Assembly: GCA_947497175.1 (NCBI GenBank)
Contig: CANMFM010000003.1
Span: 124,001-188,000, forward strand
Source: an uncultured Aquimarina sp.
GTDB taxonomy: Bacteria > Bacteroidota > Bacteroidia > Flavobacteriales > Flavobacteriaceae
Direction of reading: 5' to 3'
DNA length: 64,000 bases
Below are positions 26,366 through 35,333 of this stretch, piece after piece; within the stretch, counting starts at the first letter, position 1, and the number at the start of each line of letters is the position of its first letter. The translations under genes and the position numbers were made by a program. The notes beneath the pieces were generated by a model. It saw only the letters and a list, made by a program, of their open reading frames with translations, was not told the origin of the DNA and did not search any database.

Positions 26366-26851
26366 CTATTTGTTCATTAAGAACTGACCGTGGGGATTAT
26401 CAAATATCATTAACCAATTCCCATCTTTCTGTTTTCTTAAAACTGCTACTGATAAGCCGCTTTGATTTATTTCAGTTCCATCAGGCGATTTTGCCTTCAT
26501 TTTCCAGGGTGCAATATGAGTTGCAATGTTCCCGTTAATAAATACTTCATGACCTTTATACGTGAATACAGGATTTGCCATAGACATTCCTGTAAACATT
26601 TCTCTTAAGACCGTTGCATCCGATACTGGTGATTCGGGTTCAAAAACAACAACGGCATTTGGCTCATAACAGGACATTACTTTGTCAATGTTTTTGTTTT
26701 GAAAAGCTGTCGTCATTCTTTTAATTGTGTTCAATACATTTTGTTGTTCTACTTTCATCTTTTTTGTTTTATCTGTTTGTGCATTAATAATAATTGAGGT
26801 CATACAAAAAAACATAACCGCAAATAATTTTAATTGCGTTTTAAAAATCAT
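26366..26851 (-). CDS. SnoaL/DUF4440-like exported protein (NTF2 fold)
   Basis: 161 residues: a signal peptide (MIFKTQLKLFAVMFFCMTSIIINAQ, cleaved after the AQ) and one NTF2-like cone domain (VLNTIKRMTTAFQNKNIDKVMSCYEPNAVVVFEP ... LRKQKDGNWLMIFDNPH). Similar proteins are annotated as ketosteroid-isomerase-like; here no catalytic Asp pair can be assigned with confidence. It should act in the periplasm. The sigma factor gene starts 43 bp downstream, so the two may be expressed together. Confidence 0.8.
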   Translation of the reverse strand: MIFKTQLKLFAVMFFCMTSIIINAQTDKTKKMKVEQQNVLNTIKRMTTAFQNKNIDKVMSCYEPNAVVVFEPESPVSDATVLREMFTGMSMANPVFTYKGHEVFINGNIATHIAPWKMKAKSPDGTEINQSGLSVAVLRKQKDGNWLMIFDNPHGQFLMNK

Positions 26852-26971
26852 GAAATTTTCTTTTATTATTAATTATTCCGTCTTTATGATTTAGACACAT
26901 GCAAAAAAAGACTGTTACAGTAAGTATGTTTTTATTTTTGTAAATATCTTTTGACCTTAAAATCGAAGCCC

Positions 26972-27140
26972 TTACAGTATGCAGTTAGATGCGTTTTTCT
27001 TCTCTAAAAAAACTATATTATATACATTAGCATAATCTTCTACTAATGGAATAAAAGTATTTATTGCTTCAGTCATTTCTTCACTGGTTTCACATATATC
27101 AGTATAAGTTATATTACCATCTACTGCAATAGCTTCAATC
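26972..27140 (-). pseudogene. C-terminal remnant of an unknown gene
   Basis: An open minus-strand stretch reads IEAIAVDGNITYTDICETSE, EMTEAINTFIPLVEDYANVY and NIVFLEKKNASNCIL to a stop at 26972, but it begins right after a stop codon and has no start. It looks like the tail of a lost small protein. It occupies most of the 308-bp gap between the SnoaL-like and RidA-like genes. Confidence 0.45.
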
Positions 27141-27159
27141 TAATTAATATTACTTTACA

Positions 27160-27618
27160 TTATTTCTTGACCGTGAATGATGCAGTCAATCCAACACAAA
27201 AATCTCTTGGAAGTCTATGTACCCCAAATATTGCTCGAGAATGCTTTCCTTTATCTCCTAAAACCTTCATAAACAAATTGGAAGCCCCATTTACCACTTC
27301 AGGTGAATCATCCCAATTTTGCCCAGACCGAAAATACGCATCAATGTGGTTTAAGCCAATAACATTATCAAAACCTATATTTTTATTTACTTGCGCCAAA
27401 ACATTCAAAGCACATAACTCCATAGCTTTATATCCTTTTTCTGTAGAAATCTCTTCCCCTAATTGTCCTTGATACAGATATAACTCATTCAAAACAGGAA
27501 ATTGAATGGCAATATATGCTATATTCTCTCGAACATTTACTGAAACGTAATTTCCTCCAGGTGTTGTGGCTTCAGGTAATTCCAGATTTAACGCACTTAG
27601 TTTCTCTTTTATATTCAT
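27160..27618 (-). CDS. RidA/YjgF-YER057c-UK114-like protein
   Basis: 152 residues from ATG 27616-27618; a longer reading starts at GTG 27637-27639. The start IKEKLSALNLELPEATTPGGNYVSVNVRENIAYIAIQFPV and the middle GYKAMELCALNVLAQVNKNIGFDNVIGLNHIDAYF fit the longer, YjgH-like branch of the Rid family. The arginine that contacts the imine carboxylate in true RidA is not evident, so enamine/imine deaminase activity is uncertain. It forms trimers in the family. It is the last gene before the palindromes and the peptide gene on the other strand. Confidence 0.78.
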   Translation of the reverse strand: MNIKEKLSALNLELPEATTPGGNYVSVNVRENIAYIAIQFPVLNELYLYQGQLGEEISTEKGYKAMELCALNVLAQVNKNIGFDNVIGLNHIDAYFRSGQNWDDSPEVVNGASNLFMKVLGDKGKHSRAIFGVHRLPRDFCVGLTASFTVKK

Positions 27619-27873
27619 ATTTCTTTGTTTTTTCAGCACTTGATTATTCGATTAGTTTGTTAATAATATTTTTACAACTAAATCACAAGTTTAATTATCT
27701 AATAGTGATACGCTCATACTCTTCAATTATAATTTAAGTAAAATTAATGCATTGGCTTGATCTTTTTTTAAGACTTATTGAACAATGCTATTATTTTTAA
27801 TCTATCATAAAGCGAAGTAAAAATACGAAGAGCACGATTTCTATTTATCTAATCTTATTTTTTAAAATACTTG

Positions 27874-27899
27874 TTCTTGAAATTGATCAATTTCAAGAA
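27874..27899. promoter_or_regulatory. 26-bp perfect palindrome upstream of the small peptide gene
   Basis: Arms TTCTTGAAATT and AATTTCAAGAA around a central GATC. It ends 23 nt before a -7-like box TATACTTG (27923-27930). A dimeric regulator site is the simplest reading. Confidence 0.6.
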
Positions 27900-27922
27900 A
27901 CACTTCTTGTATACTTATAAAA

Positions 27923-27930
27923 TATACTTG
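27923..27930 (+). promoter_or_regulatory. possible -7 box (TATACTTG) for the small peptide gene
   Basis: One base off TANNTTTG, about 88 nt upstream of the ATG at 28019. The predicted leader would then include the second palindrome. Confidence 0.35.
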
Positions 27931-27944
27931 TAATTTACACTACA

Positions 27945-27960
27945 CTGTTTGATCAAACAG
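27945..27960. promoter_or_regulatory. 16-bp perfect palindrome CTGTTTGATCAAACAG
   Basis: Shares the TTGATCAA core with the 26-bp palindrome 66 bp upstream (centre to centre). If transcription starts after 27930 it lies in the 5' leader and could form a hairpin; otherwise it is a second operator. Confidence 0.55.
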
Positions 27961-28018
27961 GTGGGAGTATACCGAAAATCCCCTGATAGAGTAGGTGAAT
28001 TAATTTAAATTCTAAACA

Positions 28019-28162
28019 ATGAAAAAAATAAAGCTTAACAAATTAGAATTAAAAAAAATCAGTATTAGTTCTTTAGATCGTAAAAACCTAACCTCCATCA
28101 AAGGAGGAGATGGTGACCCTCATCCTACATCAGCTAATGAAATGAGTTGCCGAAAGCAATAA
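28019..28162 (+). CDS. GG-leader peptide, putative RiPP (class I lanthipeptide-like) precursor
   Basis: A 47-codon gene. The leader MKKIKLNKLELKKISISSL followed by DRKNLTSIKGG has the L-x-L-x-K-K-x-x-I-x-x-L and I-K-G-G pattern of Bacteroidota peptide precursors whose leader is cut after GG by a C39 peptidase-transporter. The 17-residue remainder is DGDPHPTSANEMSCRKQ: two Ser, one Thr and one Cys, so at most one thioether ring could form. No modification enzyme, cyclase, protease or exporter is nearby, so the peptide is an orphan here. Two palindromes lie upstream, and a strong hairpin lies 100 bp downstream. The class assignment rests on the leader only. Confidence 0.65.
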   Translation: MKKIKLNKLELKKISISSLDRKNLTSIKGGDGDPHPTSANEMSCRKQ

Positions 28163-28261
28163 TTTCCCCCTATTGATTAGTTAATATGTATATTTTATAA
28201 AAGTTCAGCCCCCTTGAATTATTTGAAATATGTCATATTGTGGCAACTCATTTTTGCAGAT

Positions 28262-28299
28262 AATCCCTACAGCACATATTACATTATGCTGTGGGGATT
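28262..28299 (+). terminator. hairpin terminator of the peptide gene
   Basis: 13-bp stem (arms 28262-28274 and 28287-28299, one G-T pair) with a 12-nt loop, followed by a short T-rich stretch. 100 bp after the peptide stop. Confidence 0.6.
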
Positions 28300-28457
28300 G
28301 TTATATAGTATTATAAACTAGAATTAAATTTTATTTGTAATCTATTGTATACAAGACTTTTTGTAAACCACGATAGCTTTACCTCGTATTCTTTGGTACT
28401 CGTACCTAACTTAAGTTAACTCATGGTATCATCTCATTTGTTCACTTAAAATTATTC

Positions 28458-28979
28458 TCACATGTCATTCAATTTTTTAATATAATAAGAAGGGTACATA
28501 CCGGTCCTTTTGCGAAATGAAGTTGAAAAGGATTGTGCTCTATTAAACCCCATTTCTTCTGCTATAGCTTCTATTGTATACGACCTAAGACTCTTATCGC
28601 TGGTTAATCTTTCTATTGCAAAATCTATTTTTAGATTATTCATATAACTTGTAAAACTCGAACCTTTATAGATATTAACAATCCTTGAAAGATAATTACG
28701 GTTCGTTTTCAGTTCTTTTGCTAACATACTTAAAGTATAAGGTCGCTCAGAAAATTTATAAGAACGCTCAAAAAGGCTAAGTTTGTGTAGTATACCCATA
28801 ACAACATCCTCTGCCATTTTAATTTCATTTTTATTACCACGTAAAACTACTTCTTCCATAGCATTTTGTCCAGTATCCTCAATACCGCTTTGTTTTTCAA
28901 GATTGTCTTCTTTAAGACTTCTATTTCTCATATATTCAAATTGTACAAGATTATATTGGAATATTAATGCTATACACAT
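28458..28979 (-). CDS. AraC-type helix-turn-helix protein, probably the C-terminal part of a TPR-HTH regulator
   Basis: 173 residues. The last 110 are a clear AraC-type HTH (YTLSMLAKELKTNRNYLSRIVN and YTIEAIAEEMGFNRAQSFSTSFRKRTGMYPSYYIKKL). The same C-terminal domain in flavobacteria is normally attached to tetratricopeptide repeats and one membrane helix in a protein of over 500 residues; neither is present, and an in-frame stop lies directly before the ATG. The 70 N-terminal residues are helical and charged. It is either a truncated gene or a free-standing regulator. It lies 83 bp after the SprB-repeat gene and could read its cluster, but this is speculation. Confidence 0.65.
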   Translation of the reverse strand: MCIALIFQYNLVQFEYMRNRSLKEDNLEKQSGIEDTGQNAMEEVVLRGNKNEIKMAEDVVMGILHKLSLFERSYKFSERPYTLSMLAKELKTNRNYLSRIVNIYKGSSFTSYMNNLKIDFAIERLTSDKSLRSYTIEAIAEEMGFNRAQSFSTSFRKRTGMYPSYYIKKLNDM

Positions 28980-29061
28980 TTAATAAATATTGTATATGCA
29001 ACATTAATATTCTAAAAACTTCAAATACTCCGTTTGTTTGTTAAGAGCTGGAACCTATAAC

Positions 29062-32000
29062 CTACTCTATTACTAATTTTCTTACCTGATTTCCCTTTTC
29101 GGTCTCCAAAAGAACAAAATAAACGCCAGAGGTCACCCCTGAAAGATCGTAATCAAGAACATAAGTATCTCTTCCTTCCTCTTTGTGCGTTCTTATTAGC
29201 TGATTATTAGCCATGCTAAAAATCTTAATGCTAACGGACATTACATCTGGAAGCGTAATATTTACACTAAACCTACCGTTAGACACAGGATTTGGATAGA
29301 TTTTATAGTCAAATTTGGCAGAATCGTCCAATCCTTGAGTACTGTCATCAGGATCATCTTCATCAAACTCCTTCTCAACGACTACTATTTGTTTAGTCAT
29401 AAAATCAGTACAGAGCCCCTTATCTATAATCATAGAAATTTCATACTCCCCAGGATCTGCAATAGAAATTTCAGCATAATTATTATCTTCATAACCTATT
29501 TGCGCCTCTTGTGGGAAAGACCAAGTTACATCGTCTGGTATAGGATCACTAACATTCACTACAACAAATTCTTCTCCTACAAATACCTGTGTTGAAATAA
29601 TAAAATCAGCAGAAATAACCTCATTGGTTGTATCAATAAAAACATTTCCTAAAGCTTTACATCCAACTGAATTTATAACCTCAACCTCATAGATTCCTTG
29701 TTCAGAAACTTCAATAATCGGGTCAACACTGGTGAATCCATTAGTCGAATTCCATTGATATGAAGCATTTGGATCAGAAATAGAAGCATCTAAAAGTACA
29801 CTTTGATCCTTACACAACGTGATATCCTCCCCTAGTTCCACAATCAATTGTTCGGGATTTTCAATGGTTATTGACTCAATGATCAGACAACCTTTGGCGT
29901 CAGTTATGGTAACCCGATATTCTCCTGCACAGATCTTTGATAAATCCTTATCAGTGCTACCTGTACTCCACTGATATGTATAGGGTGCAAGTCCTCCAGC
30001 TATATCGAGGGCTATGTTACCATCGCAACCTTCATAACAGGTTGGGATAGTAATATTATAATCAAGTTTTAAACTTTCGGGAGCATCTACAGTAACAAGA
30101 TTTTCTATGGTACAGCCACGAGCATCAGTTATAAAAACACCATATGTCCCTGGTAGAAGGTTTTCTATTTGATTGGCCCTATCACCATTGCTCCATCTAT
30201 AGCTGTATGGTGCCGTTCCTCCGATAACTGCGGCTTCTATTGTCCAATCATTCTCGTTACCACAATTTATATAATCTGTGTTAAAGGTAAGTTGTAATAT
30301 TTCTGGTTCCTGTAAAATGAAAACACTACTCGTAATAGTAGTTCCTGCCGAGTCGGTAATCGTTGCATAATATTCTCCTTCCCCAATACCAGACAAAATC
30401 CTATTATTAGATCCAATTTCTTCATTATTCATAGCATTATACCATTGGAACACATATTGCAAATCGGAATCAAAAGGAATCCCACCATTTACAATCGCGA
30501 TGATACTACCCGAAGAAGTATTTCCATTACAAGAAACAACATTTTGTTCTTCTAAAATAACTTCCAATACAGGTGGGGTATACAAATCAATATCATTAAC
30601 CACTAATTCACAATTATTAGCATCCTTAACTCTAAGACCATATTTCTCTGATCCAATATTTTCTAATCTATCGGTATTCACTGGTAGTATATTACCTATT
30701 TCATCTAACCATTCGTATTGATATGGCTCGATACCACCATTAACATCTGCAATTATCATTCCGTCTCTTGCCACATCTGAAGATGGAAAAGATCTATAAA
30801 ATGATACAAATAAGGCATTGGGTTGATCTATAACGATCTCTTTTGAGATTGTACAAAAATTATCATCTGTTACTTCGACTGAATAGGTTCCTGCTCTTAC
30901 ATTATTGATATCTTCTATTATTTCGCCATTGCTCCATCTAAATAGGTATGGAGGCACTCCACCCGATACTGTTATATCAATAGATCCATTAGTGTCGTTA
31001 TTACAAGATAGATTAATAATGCTCTCGGATATTAACAATTCATCAGGCTCTTCTACCGTATACGTATCTGAAGTGGTATTCCCATTCTCATCGGTTACGA
31101 CTACTACATAAGTTCCCGCCAGGAGCGTTTCGGTTTGACTTTCTGTAAATAAAACATCGCTTAGATTTCCCTGTTCAAACCACTCATAAGTGTAGCTTCC
31201 TATACCTCCAAAGGTAGAGGACGTTAATGGAACCAAAGTTTTTCCCCCATTACATTGAATTTCTTCATTTTCAGATAATGGTAAAATTTCAATAATTAAT
31301 TGATTCGGTTCCGTAATTTCCTGCTCTAACGTCACCTTACAATCATTAGCATCGGTAATCATCAACTCATAATTACCAATACTAAGATCAGTGATGTTTT
31401 GACTAGATGAAGCGTAAGAACTATCATCATTATTGATCCACTCAAAAGTATAGGGTTTTGTCCCCCCATTAATCTCAATAATTATGCTACCATCGCCTGT
31501 TTGAAATCCAGTCAGATTGTTTGCATCGACATTAACAATTTCTAAGGGAGCATTTGGTTCTGTAATAGTTATCGGCTCTGATAATGATGTAGTACATAAA
31601 TTCCCATCAATAACTACCAATTCATAGGTTCCAGCAGAAAGACTACCTAAATCCTCTGATGAAGCTACAAAACCGGGGTCCTCTATTTTTGTCCAACTAA
31701 ACCTATATGGTAAGTAATCGCCTGTATCTGGATCAATGGGTCCTCCAGAAACGGTAACATTGATCGATCCTGTTGATTCTCCAAAACAATTCACATGAAC
31801 GGGATCACCATCTAATTCTACTACCAAATCTTCAGGTTGTGTAAGGTTAAAAGTGGTTTCTGCTTCAGTACCTTCGCTATCCCTAGCTACCATCCTATAC
31901 GTTCCGGCACTAATATCCCGAAGTCTATCGATCGTAAGATCTGTATTTAACTGTGTAACTGTTGAACCATCAATCTTGTACCATCTATATTCGAAATCTG

Positions 32001-35000
32001 AAGGATCAGACTGAATGGGAAATCCACCACTTACCGTAGCTAAAAGCTCTCCCAATTCATCCCCATGACAAAATATAGGGATAGTTATTTCTATTTCTAC
32101 CTCCATCGGAAGTGGTTCCATCACTTCAAAATTAGCAGTAGACGTACAGTCATTTTCATCGGTTACCACAACTGTATACACACCTGCAGGAATATTTTGA
32201 AGATCTTGGTCAGTATTTAAAAATGAAGAATCAGAAGAACTTGTCCAAGTATAAGACAATGCCCCTACTCCATTTAAAACTTCTATATCCACACTACCGT
32301 TGGTACCTCCCACCGTAGTGGCTGGTTCTATCAATATTTCTGAAATTTCAATTTCTAAAGGCTGTTCGATTTCAATAATCTCTGGATCATTAATTTCACA
32401 ACCGTTGGCATCCTTCAACCAAACATTGTAAGTTCCGGAAGATAAATTTTTGAAAGTAAGACTATTAACCAAATCATCTTCAAGAATATAAGTGGCTCTA
32501 TCATCAATTGAAAAAGAGTACGGTCTAGTTCCTCCTTGAGGAGTTAATGTAATTTCTGCATCACTACCACCAAAACAAGACACGTCCTTTTTACCCAATG
32601 ACAAGGATAATGGATCTGGTTGATCAAGTACAAAAGAATCCTCGATCCTTATAAACCCATCATTAACAATCACTTTATAGGTTCCAAAAGTCACATCAGA
32701 AAGTGTGCTTGAATTTTCACCCGAAAGTTCTACATCATCCTTGAACCAGGTATACGAATAACTCAAAGATCCACCGGCTACCGTAGTATTTAAATCCCCT
32801 GAATCTCCATTACATAGAATTGGAGATGATTCCATAATTGTTACCTCAAGTTTATCTGGTTCATTTACCGTTAAAACATCTGAACTTATAGAGCAAGATT
32901 CATCATCGGTAATGGTCGCAACATATTCTCCAGCTTGTAGACCACTTATGCTATTACCAGTTTGAGGAATTGACGATCCATCGCGAGTCCAACTTATAAG
33001 ATAACCAGGAGAACCACTAGCTGGTGTTCCTCCTGATATTTCAAGATCGATAGCTCCCATTGACCCGCCAAAAATAGTATTATGAGTAATATCATCAGAA
33101 GTTATTTGAATTTCACTTGGTTGACTAATAGTAATTGTTGAAGAAATTGGTGAAACACAATTTATATTATTTCTATCTCGGATAACAAAGCGATACGGAG
33201 CTATACGGGCTGATAAAGAAAAGACATTATCGTCCTGCCATACCGTTCTGGCACCATTTGAAATAGCATATTGATAATTCCTCGAGTCTCCTCCTCGTCC
33301 TGCAGCTATAATTGTAACTGTTGACCTTTCGCCGTAACAGGTAATAGGTTTTATGTCTATACTTGAAATTTCTATAGGTGCAGGTACATTATCAAATGTA
33401 ATATCATTTATTTCTACCCTTCCCGATCTGCTATCGGAGACCACTACAGTATACGTTTCATCAGCACCGGTAATCGATAAGCCTGTGTCATAAGGTCTGC
33501 CATCTTGGGTCCACGAAATAGTATATGGAGAATATCCTCCTCTTAGATTTTCGATGGTTAAAGTTCCATCATCAGCATCACTACAACTAGGGTCTTCTTT
33601 TTCGATATCGAATGTAATTGGTACCGGATCGCTAATCTCTGACAGAGTTATTTCTACTGTACAACTATTAGCATCAGTATATTCAATTCGATGGGTACCA
33701 GCTGGTAGGCCTATAATATCAAAACCATTCACGTCTGCCCGACCGCTAATTCTTGGAGTGGTGGTTAATATTGTATAATCAAAATAGCGCCTTGCACCAG
33801 CCACAATGGGAGTCCCTCCATTAACGTTATCGATACGTACACTGGCATTTTTTTCTCCTGGTGCACTCGGTGGTACAATTGTACCTTCGCCATGTGTTAT
33901 AGGCTCTTTACTACCAATTACCACGTCTTGACTGTCAGACGCCTGGCAAAGATTGCTACTCAAAAGCTTTCCTACCCTAACGGTATAGGTATCTGGTCTC
34001 AACCCGCTAATAGTATTATCGGCAGGTATATTCTGCCAAGGACCTCCATCAAGCGAATATTGGTAGATTCCTCCAGAAGGTCCTCCTTCAAGATGTGTAA
34101 TCTCAAAACTCCCATTATCACTTCCACTACACGATTCGGGATTTATTCTATTTGTAGGAATTGAATAACTTACCTCTGCAGGCTCTATTATAACGATCTC
34201 TTCAGATCGTTGTATACCACAGGTAGGATCTACGCTTCCTGATCCAATCAGAACGGTAGACACATCTACGACATAGCGTCCCTGATCTATATCATTAAAA
34301 TCAAACACTGAAAAACCACGATCAGATCTCGGAAAACTACTTAGATTATCCGCAGATTGTACGGGAGTATAATCCCTACCATCCCAACGCAACAAATTGA
34401 GATTTACACGCTCACCTGATCGTATTTGCCTATCAAAAAATAATCGTATATCACCATCCCCCCCATTACACGCAGGTGGTGTTACCTCAGACTTAGGACC
34501 CGCTAAAAAAGGCGGTTCTGGAAGATAATTAATTGTTAACACGTTAGATACCAAATAGTACGGGTCATTTGGATCATTTTGATCACCAGGAATATTACAA
34601 TTCGGATTGATTCTTATAAGAATATTTCTACCTATCGCCCTGGATCGGTCTGCAGCAACTGGAAATAACTCTGAAAGTGCAAGGTTAATGGTTTTGTTAC
34701 CAGTTTGGCTATTGATATTTTTCCAAACAGGTGTACTGCTGGTTACTTCGTCTAAAAACTGCCAGGTATAAACTATGTTGGGATCAGGGAAATCTTCTTT
34801 TGCCCGCATTTGTATGGTCTCAGATTCACAACCAATCTTAACATCGGTTGCTCCTGTACCGTCTGTAAATTCAAGATTTACTATGGGGGTAACATCAATA
34901 GTTGCAAGTCCTCCTAACATTGCCGCATTTGATAGTATAATACTTTCATTATGACAAGGAAAGTTTAAATTTTGGGTCATAAATCTTGGTCCGCTACATA

Positions 35001-35325
35001 GGCCACTTGTATTATTGCCTCCATAAGAAGTTTCTCTCCGAACTCGAATGATTGGATTAGAAGCTGAAAAAATTAGTTCGATGTCAAACGGAATCCCAGT
35101 TGCGCCTATATTCTCCTGATCGTATACCTGTTGCTCAGTACCATCCTGAAAATAAACTACAAATTGAAGCCTTCCCGTATCAGCTGAAACATTACATCGA
35201 GTTCCCCAAAAATCTGCCGTTTCTAAACCTGGCGTCCTACCTCTTATTTTTAATCTATACTCTTGAGCCATACTCGATAAGGCAACCATCAATAGTAATA
35301 TTGAAACAAAATATTTTTTTTTCAT
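29062..35325 (-). CDS. giant SprB-repeat cell-surface adhesin with T9SS type A sorting domain
   Basis: 2087 residues: signal peptide (cleaved after SSMAQ), a non-repeat head to about residue 280, roughly eighteen SprB-type repeats of 80-95 residues, an Ig/PKD-like part, and a type A sorting domain (YPNPVSNGRFSVNITLPDVM ... GVYFVLLETEKGNQVRKLVI). Repeats share the form C-x-G-x-x-x-G-x-I-x-x-x-x-x-G-G-x-x-P-Y-x-x-x-W and end G-x-Y-x-V-x-V-x-D-x-x-x-C. Such proteins are exported by the T9SS and, like SprB, may serve adhesion or gliding. Cysteines follow a period-three pattern across the repeats. It is the last gene of the 1532/697/2087 operon (8 bp gap). Confidence 0.9.
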   Translation of the reverse strand: MKKKYFVSILLLMVALSSMAQEYRLKIRGRTPGLETADFWGTRCNVSADTGRLQFVVYFQDGTEQQVYDQENIGATGIPFDIELIFSASNPIIRVRRETSYGGNNTSGLCSGPRFMTQNLNFPCHNESIILSNAAMLGGLATIDVTPIVNLEFTDGTGATDVKIGCESETIQMRAKEDFPDPNIVYTWQFLDEVTSSTPVWKNINSQTGNKTINLALSELFPVAADRSRAIGRNILIRINPNCNIPGDQNDPNDPYYLVSNVLTINYLPEPPFLAGPKSEVTPPACNGGDGDIRLFFDRQIRSGERVNLNLLRWDGRDYTPVQSADNLSSFPRSDRGFSVFDFNDIDQGRYVVDVSTVLIGSGSVDPTCGIQRSEEIVIIEPAEVSYSIPTNRINPESCSGSDNGSFEITHLEGGPSGGIYQYSLDGGPWQNIPADNTISGLRPDTYTVRVGKLLSSNLCQASDSQDVVIGSKEPITHGEGTIVPPSAPGEKNASVRIDNVNGGTPIVAGARRYFDYTILTTTPRISGRADVNGFDIIGLPAGTHRIEYTDANSCTVEITLSEISDPVPITFDIEKEDPSCSDADDGTLTIENLRGGYSPYTISWTQDGRPYDTGLSITGADETYTVVVSDSRSGRVEINDITFDNVPAPIEISSIDIKPITCYGERSTVTIIAAGRGGDSRNYQYAISNGARTVWQDDNVFSLSARIAPYRFVIRDRNNINCVSPISSTITISQPSEIQITSDDITHNTIFGGSMGAIDLEISGGTPASGSPGYLISWTRDGSSIPQTGNSISGLQAGEYVATITDDESCSISSDVLTVNEPDKLEVTIMESSPILCNGDSGDLNTTVAGGSLSYSYTWFKDDVELSGENSSTLSDVTFGTYKVIVNDGFIRIEDSFVLDQPDPLSLSLGKKDVSCFGGSDAEITLTPQGGTRPYSFSIDDRATYILEDDLVNSLTFKNLSSGTYNVWLKDANGCEINDPEIIEIEQPLEIEISEILIEPATTVGGTNGSVDIEVLNGVGALSYTWTSSSDSSFLNTDQDLQNIPAGVYTVVVTDENDCTSTANFEVMEPLPMEVEIEITIPIFCHGDELGELLATVSGGFPIQSDPSDFEYRWYKIDGSTVTQLNTDLTIDRLRDISAGTYRMVARDSEGTEAETTFNLTQPEDLVVELDGDPVHVNCFGESTGSINVTVSGGPIDPDTGDYLPYRFSWTKIEDPGFVASSEDLGSLSAGTYELVVIDGNLCTTSLSEPITITEPNAPLEIVNVDANNLTGFQTGDGSIIIEINGGTKPYTFEWINNDDSSYASSSQNITDLSIGNYELMITDANDCKVTLEQEITEPNQLIIEILPLSENEEIQCNGGKTLVPLTSSTFGGIGSYTYEWFEQGNLSDVLFTESQTETLLAGTYVVVVTDENGNTTSDTYTVEEPDELLISESIINLSCNNDTNGSIDITVSGGVPPYLFRWSNGEIIEDINNVRAGTYSVEVTDDNFCTISKEIVIDQPNALFVSFYRSFPSSDVARDGMIIADVNGGIEPYQYEWLDEIGNILPVNTDRLENIGSEKYGLRVKDANNCELVVNDIDLYTPPVLEVILEEQNVVSCNGNTSSGSIIAIVNGGIPFDSDLQYVFQWYNAMNNEEIGSNNRILSGIGEGEYYATITDSAGTTITSSVFILQEPEILQLTFNTDYINCGNENDWTIEAAVIGGTAPYSYRWSNGDRANQIENLLPGTYGVFITDARGCTIENLVTVDAPESLKLDYNITIPTCYEGCDGNIALDIAGGLAPYTYQWSTGSTDKDLSKICAGEYRVTITDAKGCLIIESITIENPEQLIVELGEDITLCKDQSVLLDASISDPNASYQWNSTNGFTSVDPIIEVSEQGIYEVEVINSVGCKALGNVFIDTTNEVISADFIISTQVFVGEEFVVVNVSDPIPDDVTWSFPQEAQIGYEDNNYAEISIADPGEYEISMIIDKGLCTDFMTKQIVVVEKEFDEDDPDDSTQGLDDSAKFDYKIYPNPVSNGRFSVNITLPDVMSVSIKIFSMANNQLIRTHKEEGRDTYVLDYDLSGVTSGVYFVLLETEKGNQVRKLVIE

Positions 35326-35333
35326 TCTTTTCT

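Noticed and set aside
17301-28500. Second copy of the tRNA-Ser 3' end as an att site
   Set aside because: I looked for the T-arm/acceptor sequence further downstream and did not see one, so no element borders are drawn.
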